In this document: positions 1 through 7,357 of the stretch, piece after piece
How positions within the stretch are numbered: position 1 is the first letter of the stretch
How the letters are laid out: every line of letters begins with the position of its first letter
Assembly (NCBI GenBank): GCA_019058515.1
Contig: JAHPYY010000227.1
Span: 1 to 10,431 of the forward strand
Length of the DNA: 10,431 nucleotides
Direction: 5' to 3'
DNA from: Promethearchaeota archaeon
GTDB taxonomy: Archaea > Asgardarchaeota > Lokiarchaeia > Sigynarchaeales > SOKP01
The notes under the pieces: generated by a model
The model's input: only the letters and a program-made list of their open reading frames with translations
What the model was told of the DNA's origin: nothing
The model's database searches: none
Made by a program: the position numbers and the translations under genes

Positions 1-160
1 CTCTTATATAATGGTTCACCGTGTGATATTTTGAGGGAATACCTGCTTTATAATTTGAAACCTCTTTTTCCAAGCATTTGGGACACACGGCTATATTTAA
101 GTCGTTTTCATACTCACAACCACATTCCAAACATACATAATTCTCGCTTGTTATCAACAT
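1..160 (-). CDS. Zinc-ribbon protein, N-terminal part only (runs off the window)
   Basis: An open minus-strand frame of 53 codons begins at ATG (160-158) and leaves the window at base 1 without a stop. It starts MLITSENYVCLECG and carries two CxxC knuckles, C10/C13 and C26/C29 (CPKC), with an extra cysteine at C15. Twelve residues separate the knuckles, which is a classic zinc ribbon. A ribbon at the extreme N-terminus is seen in archaeal threonine synthases and related PLP enzymes, but the residues after it do not clearly match, so the enzyme is not named. An in-frame GTG eight codons upstream (184-182) is an alternative start, and it is preceded directly by a stop codon. The plus-strand frame across the same bases looks like a non-coding shadow, with a composition rich in Tyr, Phe and Leu. 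Confidence 0.6.
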   Translation of the reverse strand, partial: MLITSENYVCLECGCEYENDLNIAVCPKCLEKEVSNYKAGIPSKYHTVNHYIR

Positions 161-177
161 ATTACCACTTTTTATTG

Positions 178-208
178 TATTCACTTATGTATTATTTATT
201 AGTGAATA
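178..208 (-). promoter_or_regulatory. Operator-like inverted repeat around the promoter of the zinc-ribbon gene
   Basis: Perfect 8-bp arms TATTCACT (178-185) and AGTGAATA (201-208) are separated by 15 bases. The spacer, read on the minus strand, contains the TATA-like AATAAATAATA, about 35 bases before the ATG at 160. The arms therefore bracket the likely TATA box, as a repressor site would. The arms contain G/C positions, so they are less likely to be AT-rich noise. The binding protein is unknown. Confidence 0.4.
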
Positions 209-534
209 TTCTTCCCTTAAGAATCTCGAGAGACTACGCTTTTTTTAAATTTTTGCTTAAGTTTAGTAAATTTATTGTCTATTTTCCTTTAAATAGCATC
301 GTTTGGTTTACTATGTAAAAAAAGGAATAATTAGGTAATACCTATCAAAATCTGTTTTACAAATATCCTATTTAGCGTGTAGTGCCCCTTCTTTTTCTCC
401 TTTCATTATTCCTTTTTTTTATCCTCCACTCTTTTTTCCGTTTTTTATCTATGCTAATTTAATTTTCAAGTCATTTTAGGATATTTTAATAGATACGGCA
501 TGTTTCTTAATTTAACGAATCAGGGTAATACTTT
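209..534. other. Intergenic stretch, no gene seen
   Basis: No convincing coding frame was found. The stretch holds a 13-bp palindrome (332-344, arms TAGGTA and TACCTA around one A). It also has a pyrimidine-rich tract with long T runs (about 388-445) and the promoter region of the MFS gene near its right end. The octamer GGTAATAC occurs in the palindrome (334-341) and again just before the MFS start (524-531). Confidence 0.5.
481..491 (+). promoter_or_regulatory. Possible TATA box of the MFS gene
   Basis: ATATTTTAATA lies about 50 bases before the ATG at 535, which would give a leader of roughly 20-25 bases. A weak ribosome-binding match, AGGGT, sits at 522-526. The region is AT-rich, so the box is only a candidate. 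Confidence 0.3.
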
Positions 535-1842
535 ATGCCAGAAAGCGTAGAGTCTTATAATTCTGACTACAATAACTTAGAAAAGTACAAAATAAGCACC
601 CGTCAAGCGATGTTGACTGTGATGCTTAGCGTGTTTGTGGATTTTATGGGATATTCGCTGATTTTACCTCTGTTACCAGGGATAGCGAAAATCTACGATG
701 CATCGGATTTTATGGTTGGTATAATAATATCCTCAAACGCTTTTACGGCTCTATTGACTGCTCCGATTTGGGGTCGATTAAGCGATAAGTACGGGAGAAA
801 GCCACCGTTAATGGTCGCTCAAGCGGGTACATTAGCGGCATTTCTTGTTCTTGGGTTTTCCGATAATATTGCGGTTATATTTTTTTCTAGAATCTTAGAT
901 GGAATCTTTGGGGGTCAATTTCCCATTATAAAAGGTTATATCTCGGATGTGACTACTCCTGAAACTCGAACCTCAGAAATTGGAAAGATCACGGTGTCGG
1001 GTGCGACCGCAATGATTCTAGGTCCTCTAATAGGAGGTTTTTTAGGAGCGTTAAATTGGAGGTACCCGATTTTCGTAGCGTGCTCATTGTCAATAATTTC
1101 CATAATACTAACTTGGAAAGTATTAATTGAAAGCATGCCAGCTGAGAGACGAGTAGATCTTAAATTGGAATTAGAATCGTTAAGAGCAAATCAAGTCAAA
1201 CAAAACACAATATGGAATAGAGCGTTTGTGCTTAGACTTGCCCAACGCCTTCTCGTGTTTTTAATAACGGTTATGTTTAATTCAAGCTTTCCACTCGTCG
1301 TTGATAAAAGATACGGGGGTGGACCAGAAGTTATCGGATTATTAATGACATTTGGAGCATTTGCAGCCATTATTTACGGGGGAATTTTGCTAAAAAGAAT
1401 TATTCGCAAAGTAGGAGAAAAGCGTTTGTTATTATTTACGTTTTCCGTGGCGTTAGGATGCTCTTTAGCTTACCCATTCTTAAATGAGTTATGGATGGTA
1501 TTCATTTTCATAATACCTTTTGCGCTTTGTATGGCTTTTATGCCATCTCTTGTTCAAGGAAACATTACTAGATCTGTAGATGCCGACCAACAGGGAAAAG
1601 CTGGTGGGTGGAGTACTAACATTCAATCTGTTTCCCAATCTATCGCCCCTCTAATTGCCACTGGATATCTTGAGATAGGAGGTTTATTTATTGGGTTAAT
1701 GTACCTTAACGCCTACGATCTAATTGGATATACATCCGCTTTATTTGCTATTATTTTGTTAATTCTTGCCGTTGTGGATTTAAAACTCCATCCAAACCTA
1801 TACGCGCACGAAAGACGAGCAAATAAAAAAAAGAAATTATAG
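535..1842 (+). CDS. MFS transporter, drug:H+ antiporter (TetA-like) type
   Basis: This 435-residue membrane protein has about 12 hydrophobic segments in two halves, joined by a hydrophilic loop near residues 197-230. MFS motif A is complete in the loop after TM2 (GRLSDKYGRKP, 80-90). TM1 holds the charged D37 (VFVDFMGY). TM4 has the R119-xxx-G123-xxx-G127 pattern, and TM5 holds antiporter motif C (G156 to GPLIGG, 163-168), typical of proton-coupled drug efflux. The protein sits in the cytoplasmic membrane and probably exports a small hydrophobic compound or metabolite; the substrate cannot be read from sequence. The basic C-terminus (KKKKL) is cytoplasmic. The gene stands alone, converging on the nitroreductase 43 bases away. 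Ala codons include many GCG (about 12 of 37 by hand count), unlike the serine hydrolase to its right. Confidence 0.9.
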   Translation: MPESVESYNSDYNNLEKYKISTRQAMLTVMLSVFVDFMGYSLILPLLPGIAKIYDASDFMVGIIISSNAFTALLTAPIWGRLSDKYGRKPPLMVAQAGTLAAFLVLGFSDNIAVIFFSRILDGIFGGQFPIIKGYISDVTTPETRTSEIGKITVSGATAMILGPLIGGFLGALNWRYPIFVACSLSIISIILTWKVLIESMPAERRVDLKLELESLRANQVKQNTIWNRAFVLRLAQRLLVFLITVMFNSSFPLVVDKRYGGGPEVIGLLMTFGAFAAIIYGGILLKRIIRKVGEKRLLLFTFSVALGCSLAYPFLNELWMVFIFIIPFALCMAFMPSLVQGNITRSVDADQQGKAGGWSTNIQSVSQSIAPLIATGYLEIGGLFIGLMYLNAYDLIGYTSALFAIILLILAVVDLKLHPNLYAHERRANKKKKL

Positions 1843-1885
1843 ATCCATAATCTTATCTAATATAATCGCTTTAAAGCAAAATAAA

Positions 1886-2689
1886 TTAATCTAAGCCTTT
1901 CACATGTTTAAATCGACGAGGGGGAGTTCGATAAAATGTAACATCGGGATATCCAATAGTGAAGGCCCCTACCTGTTTAGCTTTGATGTTAGCGAGTTTC
2001 ATGAGTTTAGGATTTATTTCAAAAGCAGCGTGAGTCCACCCGTTCCAACAAGTACCTAATCCCAGAGAGTGAGCAGCCATCCGTCCATAAGTAATGATGT
2101 TTGCGATATTTTGGATTCCTATAGGTAAAAACAACTGTGAATGGACGATAATTAAATGAGGGGCGTCGAAATATACTGGGGAAGTGAATTCTTTAGCGAG
2201 ATTAGCAAGTCTTTCCCCATACAACCACCCCCATGCTTTATCATTCGTTAGGGTTTCCTGAATTGCGTCTGACATTGTTTTCAATTGTTCCTGGTCAGAG
2301 ACTAGTACAAACGATTCAGATCTCATATTACGCCCAGTAGGGGCGTACGCCATCGCATTGAAAATTTTTTCCAGCAACTCCTTTGGTACCACTTGCTTTT
2401 TATAGCGCCTAATGGAGCGATGAGCTTGAAGGAATTTATACATTTTATCGTAAGGAACGATGTCGTCATTGGAATTCAGACCTTTAAATTCGTAGGTGTC
2501 CCCCATATCCTCAAAGAGAACCGCATCTTCTGAACATCTTGCAATACAATGACCACATTTTATACACATCGAATTGGGATCTCCATACTCTATTTTATCT
2601 CCAGTGTCAGTAAACAACTTTCTAGGACAAGCTTCTATGCAAGTACCGCAATTAACACATATTTCGTAATCAATTCCTAAGATTGGCAT
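1886..2689 (-). CDS. Ferredoxin-nitroreductase fusion (FMN oxidoreductase)
   Basis: This 267-residue protein joins two known domains. Residues 1-60 form a bacterial-type 2x[4Fe-4S] ferredoxin with C11, C14, C17, C21 and C42, C45, C48, C52, both in CxxCxxCxxxC(P/S) spacing. Residues 85-260 form a nitroreductase-family FMN domain with the RSIRRY phosphate-binding motif (91-96), APTGRN (116-121), GLGTCWNG (210-217) and GYP (247-249). By family knowledge, the iron-sulfur domain passes electrons to FMN, which reduces a nitro, quinone, flavin or enone-like substrate in the cytosol. The fusion is common in strict anaerobes. The physiological substrate is unknown. The gene begins at ATG 2689 with no Shine-Dalgarno sequence, but a TATA box lies at the right distance for a leaderless transcript. 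There is no operon partner. Confidence 0.92.
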   Translation of the reverse strand: MPILGIDYEICVNCGTCIEACPRKLFTDTGDKIEYGDPNSMCIKCGHCIARCSEDAVLFEDMGDTYEFKGLNSNDDIVPYDKMYKFLQAHRSIRRYKKQVVPKELLEKIFNAMAYAPTGRNMRSESFVLVSDQEQLKTMSDAIQETLTNDKAWGWLYGERLANLAKEFTSPVYFDAPHLIIVHSQLFLPIGIQNIANIITYGRMAAHSLGLGTCWNGWTHAAFEINPKLMKLANIKAKQVGAFTIGYPDVTFYRTPPRRFKHVKGLD

Positions 2690-2705
2690 TTCAATTCACA
2701 AATAA

Positions 2706-2732
2706 GTTTAATTTATATTAATGTTATTAAAC
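2706..2732 (-). promoter_or_regulatory. Nitroreductase promoter: TATA box inside an inverted repeat
   Basis: On the minus strand TATAAAT (2717-2711) is centred about 25 bases before the ATG at 2689, so transcription would begin at or next to the start codon. Perfect 7-bp arms GTTTAAT (2706-2712) and ATTAAAC (2726-2732) bracket the box. The TATA position is good evidence. The repeat is all but G/C-free and could be chance. Confidence 0.45.
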
Positions 2733-3101
2733 ATATTCTCATAAATTTAAATGTTTTAGTTTTCTTTTGAGTGATACTATTTCTCTTGGTTCTTTTCAAC
2801 CATTTGTTTATTTTCACAGAATATAGTAATTAAATACTAGCATTTAGATAAATTTATTGTTTTACAATGTAAATCATCCACTTACTCAAGGTTATAAATG
2901 ATTTGAACGACCTATTATAAGGTAATATTTTTTAAAAGGAGCTGAGCTTAAGACTGTGAGAATTTATTTACTTTTTTACTCCGAATATGTAAGATACATC
3001 CCTAAAGTTTGAGTTTGAAAAAAAGTTACTGGAAATAAAGAGCTCATCAGCACGATTGAAAATAGTATTTGTTTTTTTTGTTTTTTTAGGGTAAGTATTA
3101 A
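2733..3101. other. Divergent intergenic stretch, no sure gene; possible orphan transcription unit
   Basis: No long coding frame was found on either strand. Within it are TATA-like TTATAAAT (2892-2899) and TATTATAAGG (2913-2922), then a GGAG (2938-2941) and a T-rich run broken by a single G (3072-3087). A GTG frame of 18 codons (2956-3012) follows the GGAG but is 14 bases away, too far for a confident call. This could be a small RNA, a decayed gene or nothing. Confidence 0.3.
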
Positions 3102-3110
3102 TTTATAATA
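3102..3110 (+). promoter_or_regulatory. TATA box of the serine hydrolase gene
   Basis: TTTATAATA is centred about 53 bases before the ATG at 3159, giving a leader of roughly 25 bases. That leader contains a Shine-Dalgarno match AGAGGT (3142-3147) 11 bases before the start, which supports ATG 3159. Confidence 0.5.
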
Positions 3111-3158
3111 AGATTATGAATTACATTATCGTAAAGTAAAAAGAGGTTCAACTTTAAG

Positions 3159-4355
3159 ATGAAAAAACGAAATAAAGTAATTTTAGGAATTGTATCAGCT
3201 ACTATTTCAGCAGTAATTATTACATCAATTATTTTTGCTCCATTACCTATTTGTATTAACTCTAGTGAGTACACTTATCAAATACCTGAGAACATTAATG
3301 ACGGAATTGAGGTTGGTTCTTTAAATGAGGTGAATATTGATTCAAGTTTGATTGAAAAGGCAATGAAAGAAATTCTTTGTGGTATTTACACGGAAGTGCA
3401 CTCTATACTTATTTTCAGGGATAATAAACTGGTATTTGAAGAATATTTCACGGGTCACAAATGGCAATACGATGGACCTAATCATCATGGGGAATTAGTA
3501 ACTTGGACTAAGTATACGACTCACAATATTCTTTCAGATACTAAAAGTATAACTTCAGCTTGTATTGGAATTGCTATAGACCTAGGATTTATCGAAAGCG
3601 TGAATCAGTCGATATTTAATTATTTACCTGACCATCAGCACCTTAAGATTGATGGTAAAGAGAAAATAACTATTGAACATTTATTAACTATGACTGCTGG
3701 ATTAGAATGGCCTGAATGGAGCGCAGATTATAGTAGTTTAGATAACCCTGAGATTGATATCTGGTATTCAGAAAAAGATCCCATCTCTTACATTTTAGAG
3801 AAGCCGCTGATCGCTGAGCCTGGCACTTATTTCCAATATTCTGGTGGTAATATGAAAGTTCTGGGTGAGATCCTTAGGAATGCTACTAATATGACTATTG
3901 ATGATTTTTCTAAAAAATACTTGTTTGAGCCTTTAAAGATTGATTCTACTTACTGGACTGAGCGATTCGAGAATGGCGTGATTAACGCAGCCGGTGGTTT
4001 ATATCTTACACCAAGAGCTATGACTAAAATTGGTGTAACATTTCTAAATATGGGAGTATGGAACGAGAGTCGAATAATTTCCGATCATTGGGTTGAGAAG
4101 TGTGCTACTCCATATCCGAGTAATACGGGGATCGATATCCCAGGTGAAGATTCAGGAATTTTGGGTTATTCATATTCGTGGTGGATGAAACAGTATTCTA
4201 TATCAAGTATGTTTAGTGCTTCTGGTTTTGGAGGACAACACATCATGGTTTTGCCCGAAATAAACACAGTTGTAGTTTTTACGGGGGGTAATTATGTAAC
4301 ATATAGACCACCTTTCAAGATTCTAGAAGAATATATTTTACCTTCAATTGAATAA
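3159..4355 (+). CDS. Membrane-anchored serine hydrolase, class C beta-lactamase / NylB-like family
   Basis: This 398-residue protein begins with a basic stretch (MKKRNK) and one hydrophobic segment (about 7-30), a signal anchor or signal peptide that places the enzyme outside the membrane. The catalytic S-x-x-K is SDTK, S126 and K129, at the start of a helix. The second motif is Y227 in QYSGGN, the tyrosine-serine form seen in 6-aminohexanoate-dimer hydrolases and esterases, where true class C enzymes have YxN. The third, KTG-like element is replaced by SGFGGQH (355-361). By family knowledge, S126 forms an acyl enzyme and Y227/K129 act as base, cleaving an amide or ester. Members include carboxylesterases, D-aminopeptidases and nylon-oligomer hydrolases; a real beta-lactamase is unlikely. 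No GCG appears among about 15 Ala codons. Confidence 0.88.
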   Translation: MKKRNKVILGIVSATISAVIITSIIFAPLPICINSSEYTYQIPENINDGIEVGSLNEVNIDSSLIEKAMKEILCGIYTEVHSILIFRDNKLVFEEYFTGHKWQYDGPNHHGELVTWTKYTTHNILSDTKSITSACIGIAIDLGFIESVNQSIFNYLPDHQHLKIDGKEKITIEHLLTMTAGLEWPEWSADYSSLDNPEIDIWYSEKDPISYILEKPLIAEPGTYFQYSGGNMKVLGEILRNATNMTIDDFSKKYLFEPLKIDSTYWTERFENGVINAAGGLYLTPRAMTKIGVTFLNMGVWNESRIISDHWVEKCATPYPSNTGIDIPGEDSGILGYSYSWWMKQYSISSMFSASGFGGQHIMVLPEINTVVVFTGGNYVTYRPPFKILEEYILPSIE

Positions 4356-4408
4356 ATCTATGAATTGTTGACCAACTTACGGAAAAATTCTTTGAATCGA
4401 AAAGATTA

Positions 4409-4443
4409 GTAAATAACCCCCCTTTTTTATTCAGTTTATTTAC
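4409..4443 (+). terminator. Probable T-run terminator after the serine hydrolase gene
   Basis: A run of six C then six T (4417-4428) lies about 60 bases beyond the stop codon. T runs end transcription in archaea. The run is flanked by 8-bp inverted arms GTAAATAA (4409-4416) and TTATTTAC (4436-4443), though the arms enclose the T run rather than preceding it. Confidence 0.4.
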
Positions 4444-4523
4444 AAAAATTATGATTAACAAGTTCTTAATGACTACTGTGACCTTAGCTCATATTCTCCT
4501 CTAGAGGGAATAATCGACTAAAA

Positions 4524-4546
4524 GGTTATCTTTGAAAAAGATAATC
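4524..4546. repeat. Hairpin upstream of the first amidase
   Basis: A 10-bp stem with one G-T pair and a 3-base loop: GGTTATCTTT (4524-4533) pairs with AAAGATAATC (4537-4546). It lies just before the amidase promoter, so it would be outside that mRNA. It may be a DNA site or part of a longer readthrough RNA. No T run follows it, so a simple intrinsic terminator is less likely. Confidence 0.35.
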
Positions 4547-4556
4547 TTCTGAATAG

Positions 4557-4566
4557 TTTTATATTC
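4557..4566 (+). promoter_or_regulatory. Likely TATA box of the first amidase gene
   Basis: TTTTATATTC predicts a start of transcription near 4588 and a leader of about 24 bases. That leader carries GGGTGA (4601-4606), complementary to the 3' end of archaeal 16S rRNA, five bases before TTG 4612. A second box, TTATAAA (4586-4592), would instead give a leaderless mRNA near the same TTG. Confidence 0.4.
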
Positions 4567-4611
4567 ATAACTAACAAAGTATAGATTATAAACTACTTCT
4601 GGGTGAAATTA

Positions 4612-6030
4612 TTGAATAAAGAAGAAATATGTTTTATGCCCGTACATCATATGGTCGAGAAGATTCGAACACAAGATTTAACTTCTTTAGAGATTACGGA
4701 AGTCATTATTGAACGAATAGAGAAAATTAATCCAATTATCAATGTGTATTGTACCACAACTTTTGATCTTGCTAGGCAAATGGCTCAAGAAGCAGATAAG
4801 CGCGTAAAAAGAGGAAAAAAATTAGGCTTATTAAATGGGATTCCCACTTCCATAAAAGATTTGAACATGGTTAAAGGCGTCCGAACGACATTTGGATCGA
4901 AAATTTACGAACACTTCGTTCCAGAAGAGGATTGCTTAGTGGTGTCAAAACTTAGAAACGAAGGGGCCGTTTTCTTAGGAAAAACTAATACACCTGAGTT
5001 TGGTTTTAAAGGAGTGACTGAAAACTTGATATTTGGTGTTTCTAAGAATCCATGGGACAAAACAAAGACAACTGGGGGATCCAGTGGAGGTGCAGGAGCA
5101 GCTGTAGCCGCGGGAATAAGTCCTTTGGCTCAAGGATCTGATGGAGGAGGGTCGATTCGAATTCCTAGTTCTTTGAATGGTACCTATGGGATCAAACCAA
5201 GTTTTGGTAGGGTTTCCAGTTATCCACGAGAATTCATATTTGCTTATGACTTAAGTCAAAATGGCCCAATTGTAAATTATGTTACTGATGCCGCATTGAT
5301 GCTGGACGCAATGAAAGGGCCTTACATGGGTGATTGGTATTCATTGCCAAAAGACAACATTAGCTATTACAATGAAGTATCGAATAAACCTAATAAAGTG
5401 AACATTGGATATTCTGTAGATTTGGGGTATGTAAAGGCTATTGATCCTGTAGTAGAAAAGGTGATAAGAGATTCCGTATTAAAATTCAGAAAATTTGATT
5501 GGCAAGTCGAAGAAGCAAGAGTGAAATTACAAGACCCTGAAGAGCATTTTCTGACTTTGTGGTCGTCTCTCATAAGTTTTGATTTAAGTCCACACCTTCA
5601 AAAATGGAGACATTTACTTGATCCCGGTTTAATAAACATTATTGATGATGCAACGAGGTACACAGCTCAAGACCTACCCAAAGCTATGTTAGAAAGAAAA
5701 GAATTTTGTGATAGTATACTCCCAATTTTTGAGCAATATGATGTACTCATTACCCCCACTACTGCTATACCCGCATTTGATTTAACTGTCCCATATCCTT
5801 CAAAAATTAATGGAAAAAGGGTTTCTGTAACAGCTTGGCACGCTTTTACCTATCCATTTAATTTAACAGGTCAGCCTGCAGCGTCAATACCGTGTGGATT
5901 CTCAAGTGATGGATTACCTATAGGAATGCAAATCGTAGGAAGAAGATTTGATGAACTCACTGTACTTCAAGTTTCAAAAGCATTTGAAGAAATAGCTCCC
6001 TGGCAAAAAACCAAACCCAATTTCGACTAA
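4612..6030 (+). CDS. Amidase-signature family hydrolase, copy 1
   Basis: This 472-residue cytosolic enzyme hydrolyses an amide bond with a Ser-cisSer-Lys triad. Counting from the TTG start, K82 (SIKD), cis-Ser S157 (TGGSSGG) and nucleophile S181 (GSDGGGSIR) have the exact family spacing of 75 and 24 residues. It is standalone: no GatB or GatC is nearby, so it is unlikely to be tRNA amidotransferase subunit A. The substrate may be a small amide, lactam or acylated amine. I chose TTG 4612 over GTG 4603 because that GTG lies inside the GGGTGA ribosome-binding match, and because TTG gives 472 residues, the same length as the paralogue at 7358. The paralogue aligns without gaps and, by eye, over half its residues are identical. 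GCG is rare (2 of 27 Ala codons). It converges on the aminotransferase 30 bases away. Confidence 0.9.
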   Translation: MNKEEICFMPVHHMVEKIRTQDLTSLEITEVIIERIEKINPIINVYCTTTFDLARQMAQEADKRVKRGKKLGLLNGIPTSIKDLNMVKGVRTTFGSKIYEHFVPEEDCLVVSKLRNEGAVFLGKTNTPEFGFKGVTENLIFGVSKNPWDKTKTTGGSSGGAGAAVAAGISPLAQGSDGGGSIRIPSSLNGTYGIKPSFGRVSSYPREFIFAYDLSQNGPIVNYVTDAALMLDAMKGPYMGDWYSLPKDNISYYNEVSNKPNKVNIGYSVDLGYVKAIDPVVEKVIRDSVLKFRKFDWQVEEARVKLQDPEEHFLTLWSSLISFDLSPHLQKWRHLLDPGLINIIDDATRYTAQDLPKAMLERKEFCDSILPIFEQYDVLITPTTAIPAFDLTVPYPSKINGKRVSVTAWHAFTYPFNLTGQPAASIPCGFSSDGLPIGMQIVGRRFDELTVLQVSKAFEEIAPWQKTKPNFD

Positions 6031-6060
6031 TTTTATGACGTTATTGGATAATTTTTCTAT

Positions 6061-7230
6061 TTACCTAAGCTCGTATCTCTCAAGTCTTTCAATAGCTTCT
6101 TTCAGAATTTGTTTATTTGCAAATCCAAATGAAATACGGAGATGACCTTCTCCTACCGAGCCAAATGCAGAACCAGGAAGAGATAAAATTCTACATTTTT
6201 CAAGTAGCTGAAGAGCTATCGTTTCCGAGTCAACTTTTTTATCTGTTATTACTTTTGGAAACAAATAAAACGCTCCATTTAAGGTTCCCGCGTCTAAGTA
6301 ATCTACATTTTTTAATCCTTCGTACAGAAATAATCCTTTTTCTTTTATTTCTCCCTTCTTTTCGTTGACAAACTTTGAGGCGTCCGGCCATTTTAGGAGT
6401 TCAATGACAGCTAATTGAGATATTATTGGAGCACATATAATAACAGTGTCTTGGATTTTTAGTAATTCGTCCATTAAGATGTGAGAAGTTATATACCCAC
6501 ATCTCCAACCACTTAGCCCAAAATTTTTGGAGAAGGATCCGATGTGAATTATATGCTGGTTTGGGAGGTTAGTGTTGATAAAGTCATAATTACCTTGGAA
6601 AAAATTATAATCTATGTAAGTATCGTCAATTATAACGAAAATATGTTTTTCGTACGCAAGTTTGATCACCTCTTTAACATCTTCAAATGGATAAACGCAT
6701 CCCGTTGGATTATTAGGGGTTATCAACAAAATCATACGAGTGCGATCAGTTATGAGAGTTGATAAGGTTTCCATGTCTAAAGCAAATGTACCGTCCTTGA
6801 AGAGCATTGGCCATATTACGGGTTTTGCGTTAACAGATTCAACTGCCATCGTATTGTTAAAGTAAAATGGACTGGGTATTATAACTTCATCACCTACATC
6901 TAGAATAGCTAAACATAAATTCATAAACGCTTGATTAGCCCCAGCGGTAATCATGATCTCGTCTAATTCGTAATCGCCTTGCTTGTTTTGGATTAAAGAT
7001 TCTTTCAATAGTTCACGCAGTTCAATCATTCCCATATCTGGAGAATAAATATGCTTATCTGGATTTTTTTGTAAATCGGTAAGGGCTTTATAAATCACTT
7101 CTGGTGGAGAAAAATGAGCTATTCCTTGACCAAGGTTGATTACGTCTTTATACTTTTTAGCGATGGTATTTAATTTTACAATTGGAGGTATAGTTATCTT
7201 TTCTACTCGCTTTGAAGGATTAAACGACAC
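6061..7230 (-). CDS. PLP-dependent aminotransferase, class I/II (aspartate aminotransferase fold)
   Basis: This 389-residue protein, the normal length for fold-type I aminotransferases, moves an amino group between an amino acid and a 2-oxo acid in the cytosol. The PLP lysine is K235 in SFSKNFGLSGWRCGY (232-246), with R243 for the phosphate. N174 in TPNNPTG (171-177) and D202/Y205 (IIDDTY) contact the cofactor ring, and R365 in HLRISFG binds the substrate carboxylate. The start NLGQG (32-36) recalls the kynurenine/aspartate aminotransferase subgroup, but substrate is not fixed by sequence. It starts at GTG 7230; a stop codon lies immediately two codons upstream in frame, so no earlier start is possible. 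It lies between two amidase genes and is divergent from the second, which suggests handling amino products of amide hydrolysis. Confidence 0.92.
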   Translation of the reverse strand: MSFNPSKRVEKITIPPIVKLNTIAKKYKDVINLGQGIAHFSPPEVIYKALTDLQKNPDKHIYSPDMGMIELRELLKESLIQNKQGDYELDEIMITAGANQAFMNLCLAILDVGDEVIIPSPFYFNNTMAVESVNAKPVIWPMLFKDGTFALDMETLSTLITDRTRMILLITPNNPTGCVYPFEDVKEVIKLAYEKHIFVIIDDTYIDYNFFQGNYDFINTNLPNQHIIHIGSFSKNFGLSGWRCGYITSHILMDELLKIQDTVIICAPIISQLAVIELLKWPDASKFVNEKKGEIKEKGLFLYEGLKNVDYLDAGTLNGAFYLFPKVITDKKVDSETIALQLLEKCRILSLPGSAFGSVGEGHLRISFGFANKQILKEAIERLERYELR

Positions 7231-7246
7231 GATTCATTATACTCTC

Positions 7247-7260
7247 TATAAAATTTATAA
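7247..7260 (-). promoter_or_regulatory. TATA box of the aminotransferase gene (leaderless geometry)
   Basis: On the minus strand TTATAAAT (7260-7253) is centred about 27 bases before the GTG at 7230, so the mRNA would begin at or beside the start codon. No Shine-Dalgarno sequence is present, in agreement. The 13 bases 7247-7259 are also palindromic (arms TATAAA and TTTATA). Confidence 0.55.
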
Positions 7261-7265
7261 GCTTA

Positions 7266-7293
7266 TTAGTAATAAAAACGATTTTATTACTAA
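7266..7293. promoter_or_regulatory. Perfect inverted repeat in the shared divergent promoter (candidate operator)
   Basis: Arms TTAGTAATAAAA (7266-7277) and TTTTATTACTAA (7282-7293) match over 12 bp with a 4-base ACGA spacer. The element lies between the TATA box of the aminotransferase (7247-7260, minus) and that of the second amidase (7303-7311, plus), 5 and 9 bases away. This is where a dimeric regulator could control both genes. A stem-loop in RNA is unlikely to matter because neither predicted transcript includes it. Confidence 0.55.
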
Positions 7294-7302
7294 CATGCGT
7301 AA

Positions 7303-7311
7303 TTATATTTA
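7303..7311 (+). promoter_or_regulatory. TATA box of the second amidase gene
   Basis: TTATATTTA predicts transcription from about 7333 and a leader of about 25 bases. The leader holds a purine-rich ribosome-binding stretch AGGAAGGA (7347-7354) three bases before ATG 7358. Confidence 0.45.
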
Positions 7312-7357
7312 AGTTAGAATTTAACATTTCTCTCAATTCAATGCATAGGAAGGAAAA

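Noticed and set aside
31..318. Plus-strand open frame of 95 codons
   Set aside because: It has low-complexity, Tyr/Leu/Phe-rich content and no ribosome-binding site, and it lies opposite the zinc-ribbon frame, whose CxxC pairs look real.
1868..1877. 10-bp palindrome GCTTTAAAGC between two convergent genes, as a terminator
   Set aside because: The palindrome has no loop and no T run next to it on either strand, so hairpin termination is not supported.
3159..4355. Antibiotic-resistance beta-lactamase
   Set aside because: YSGG replaces YxN and SGFGGQH replaces KTG, which fits the esterase/NylB side of the family.
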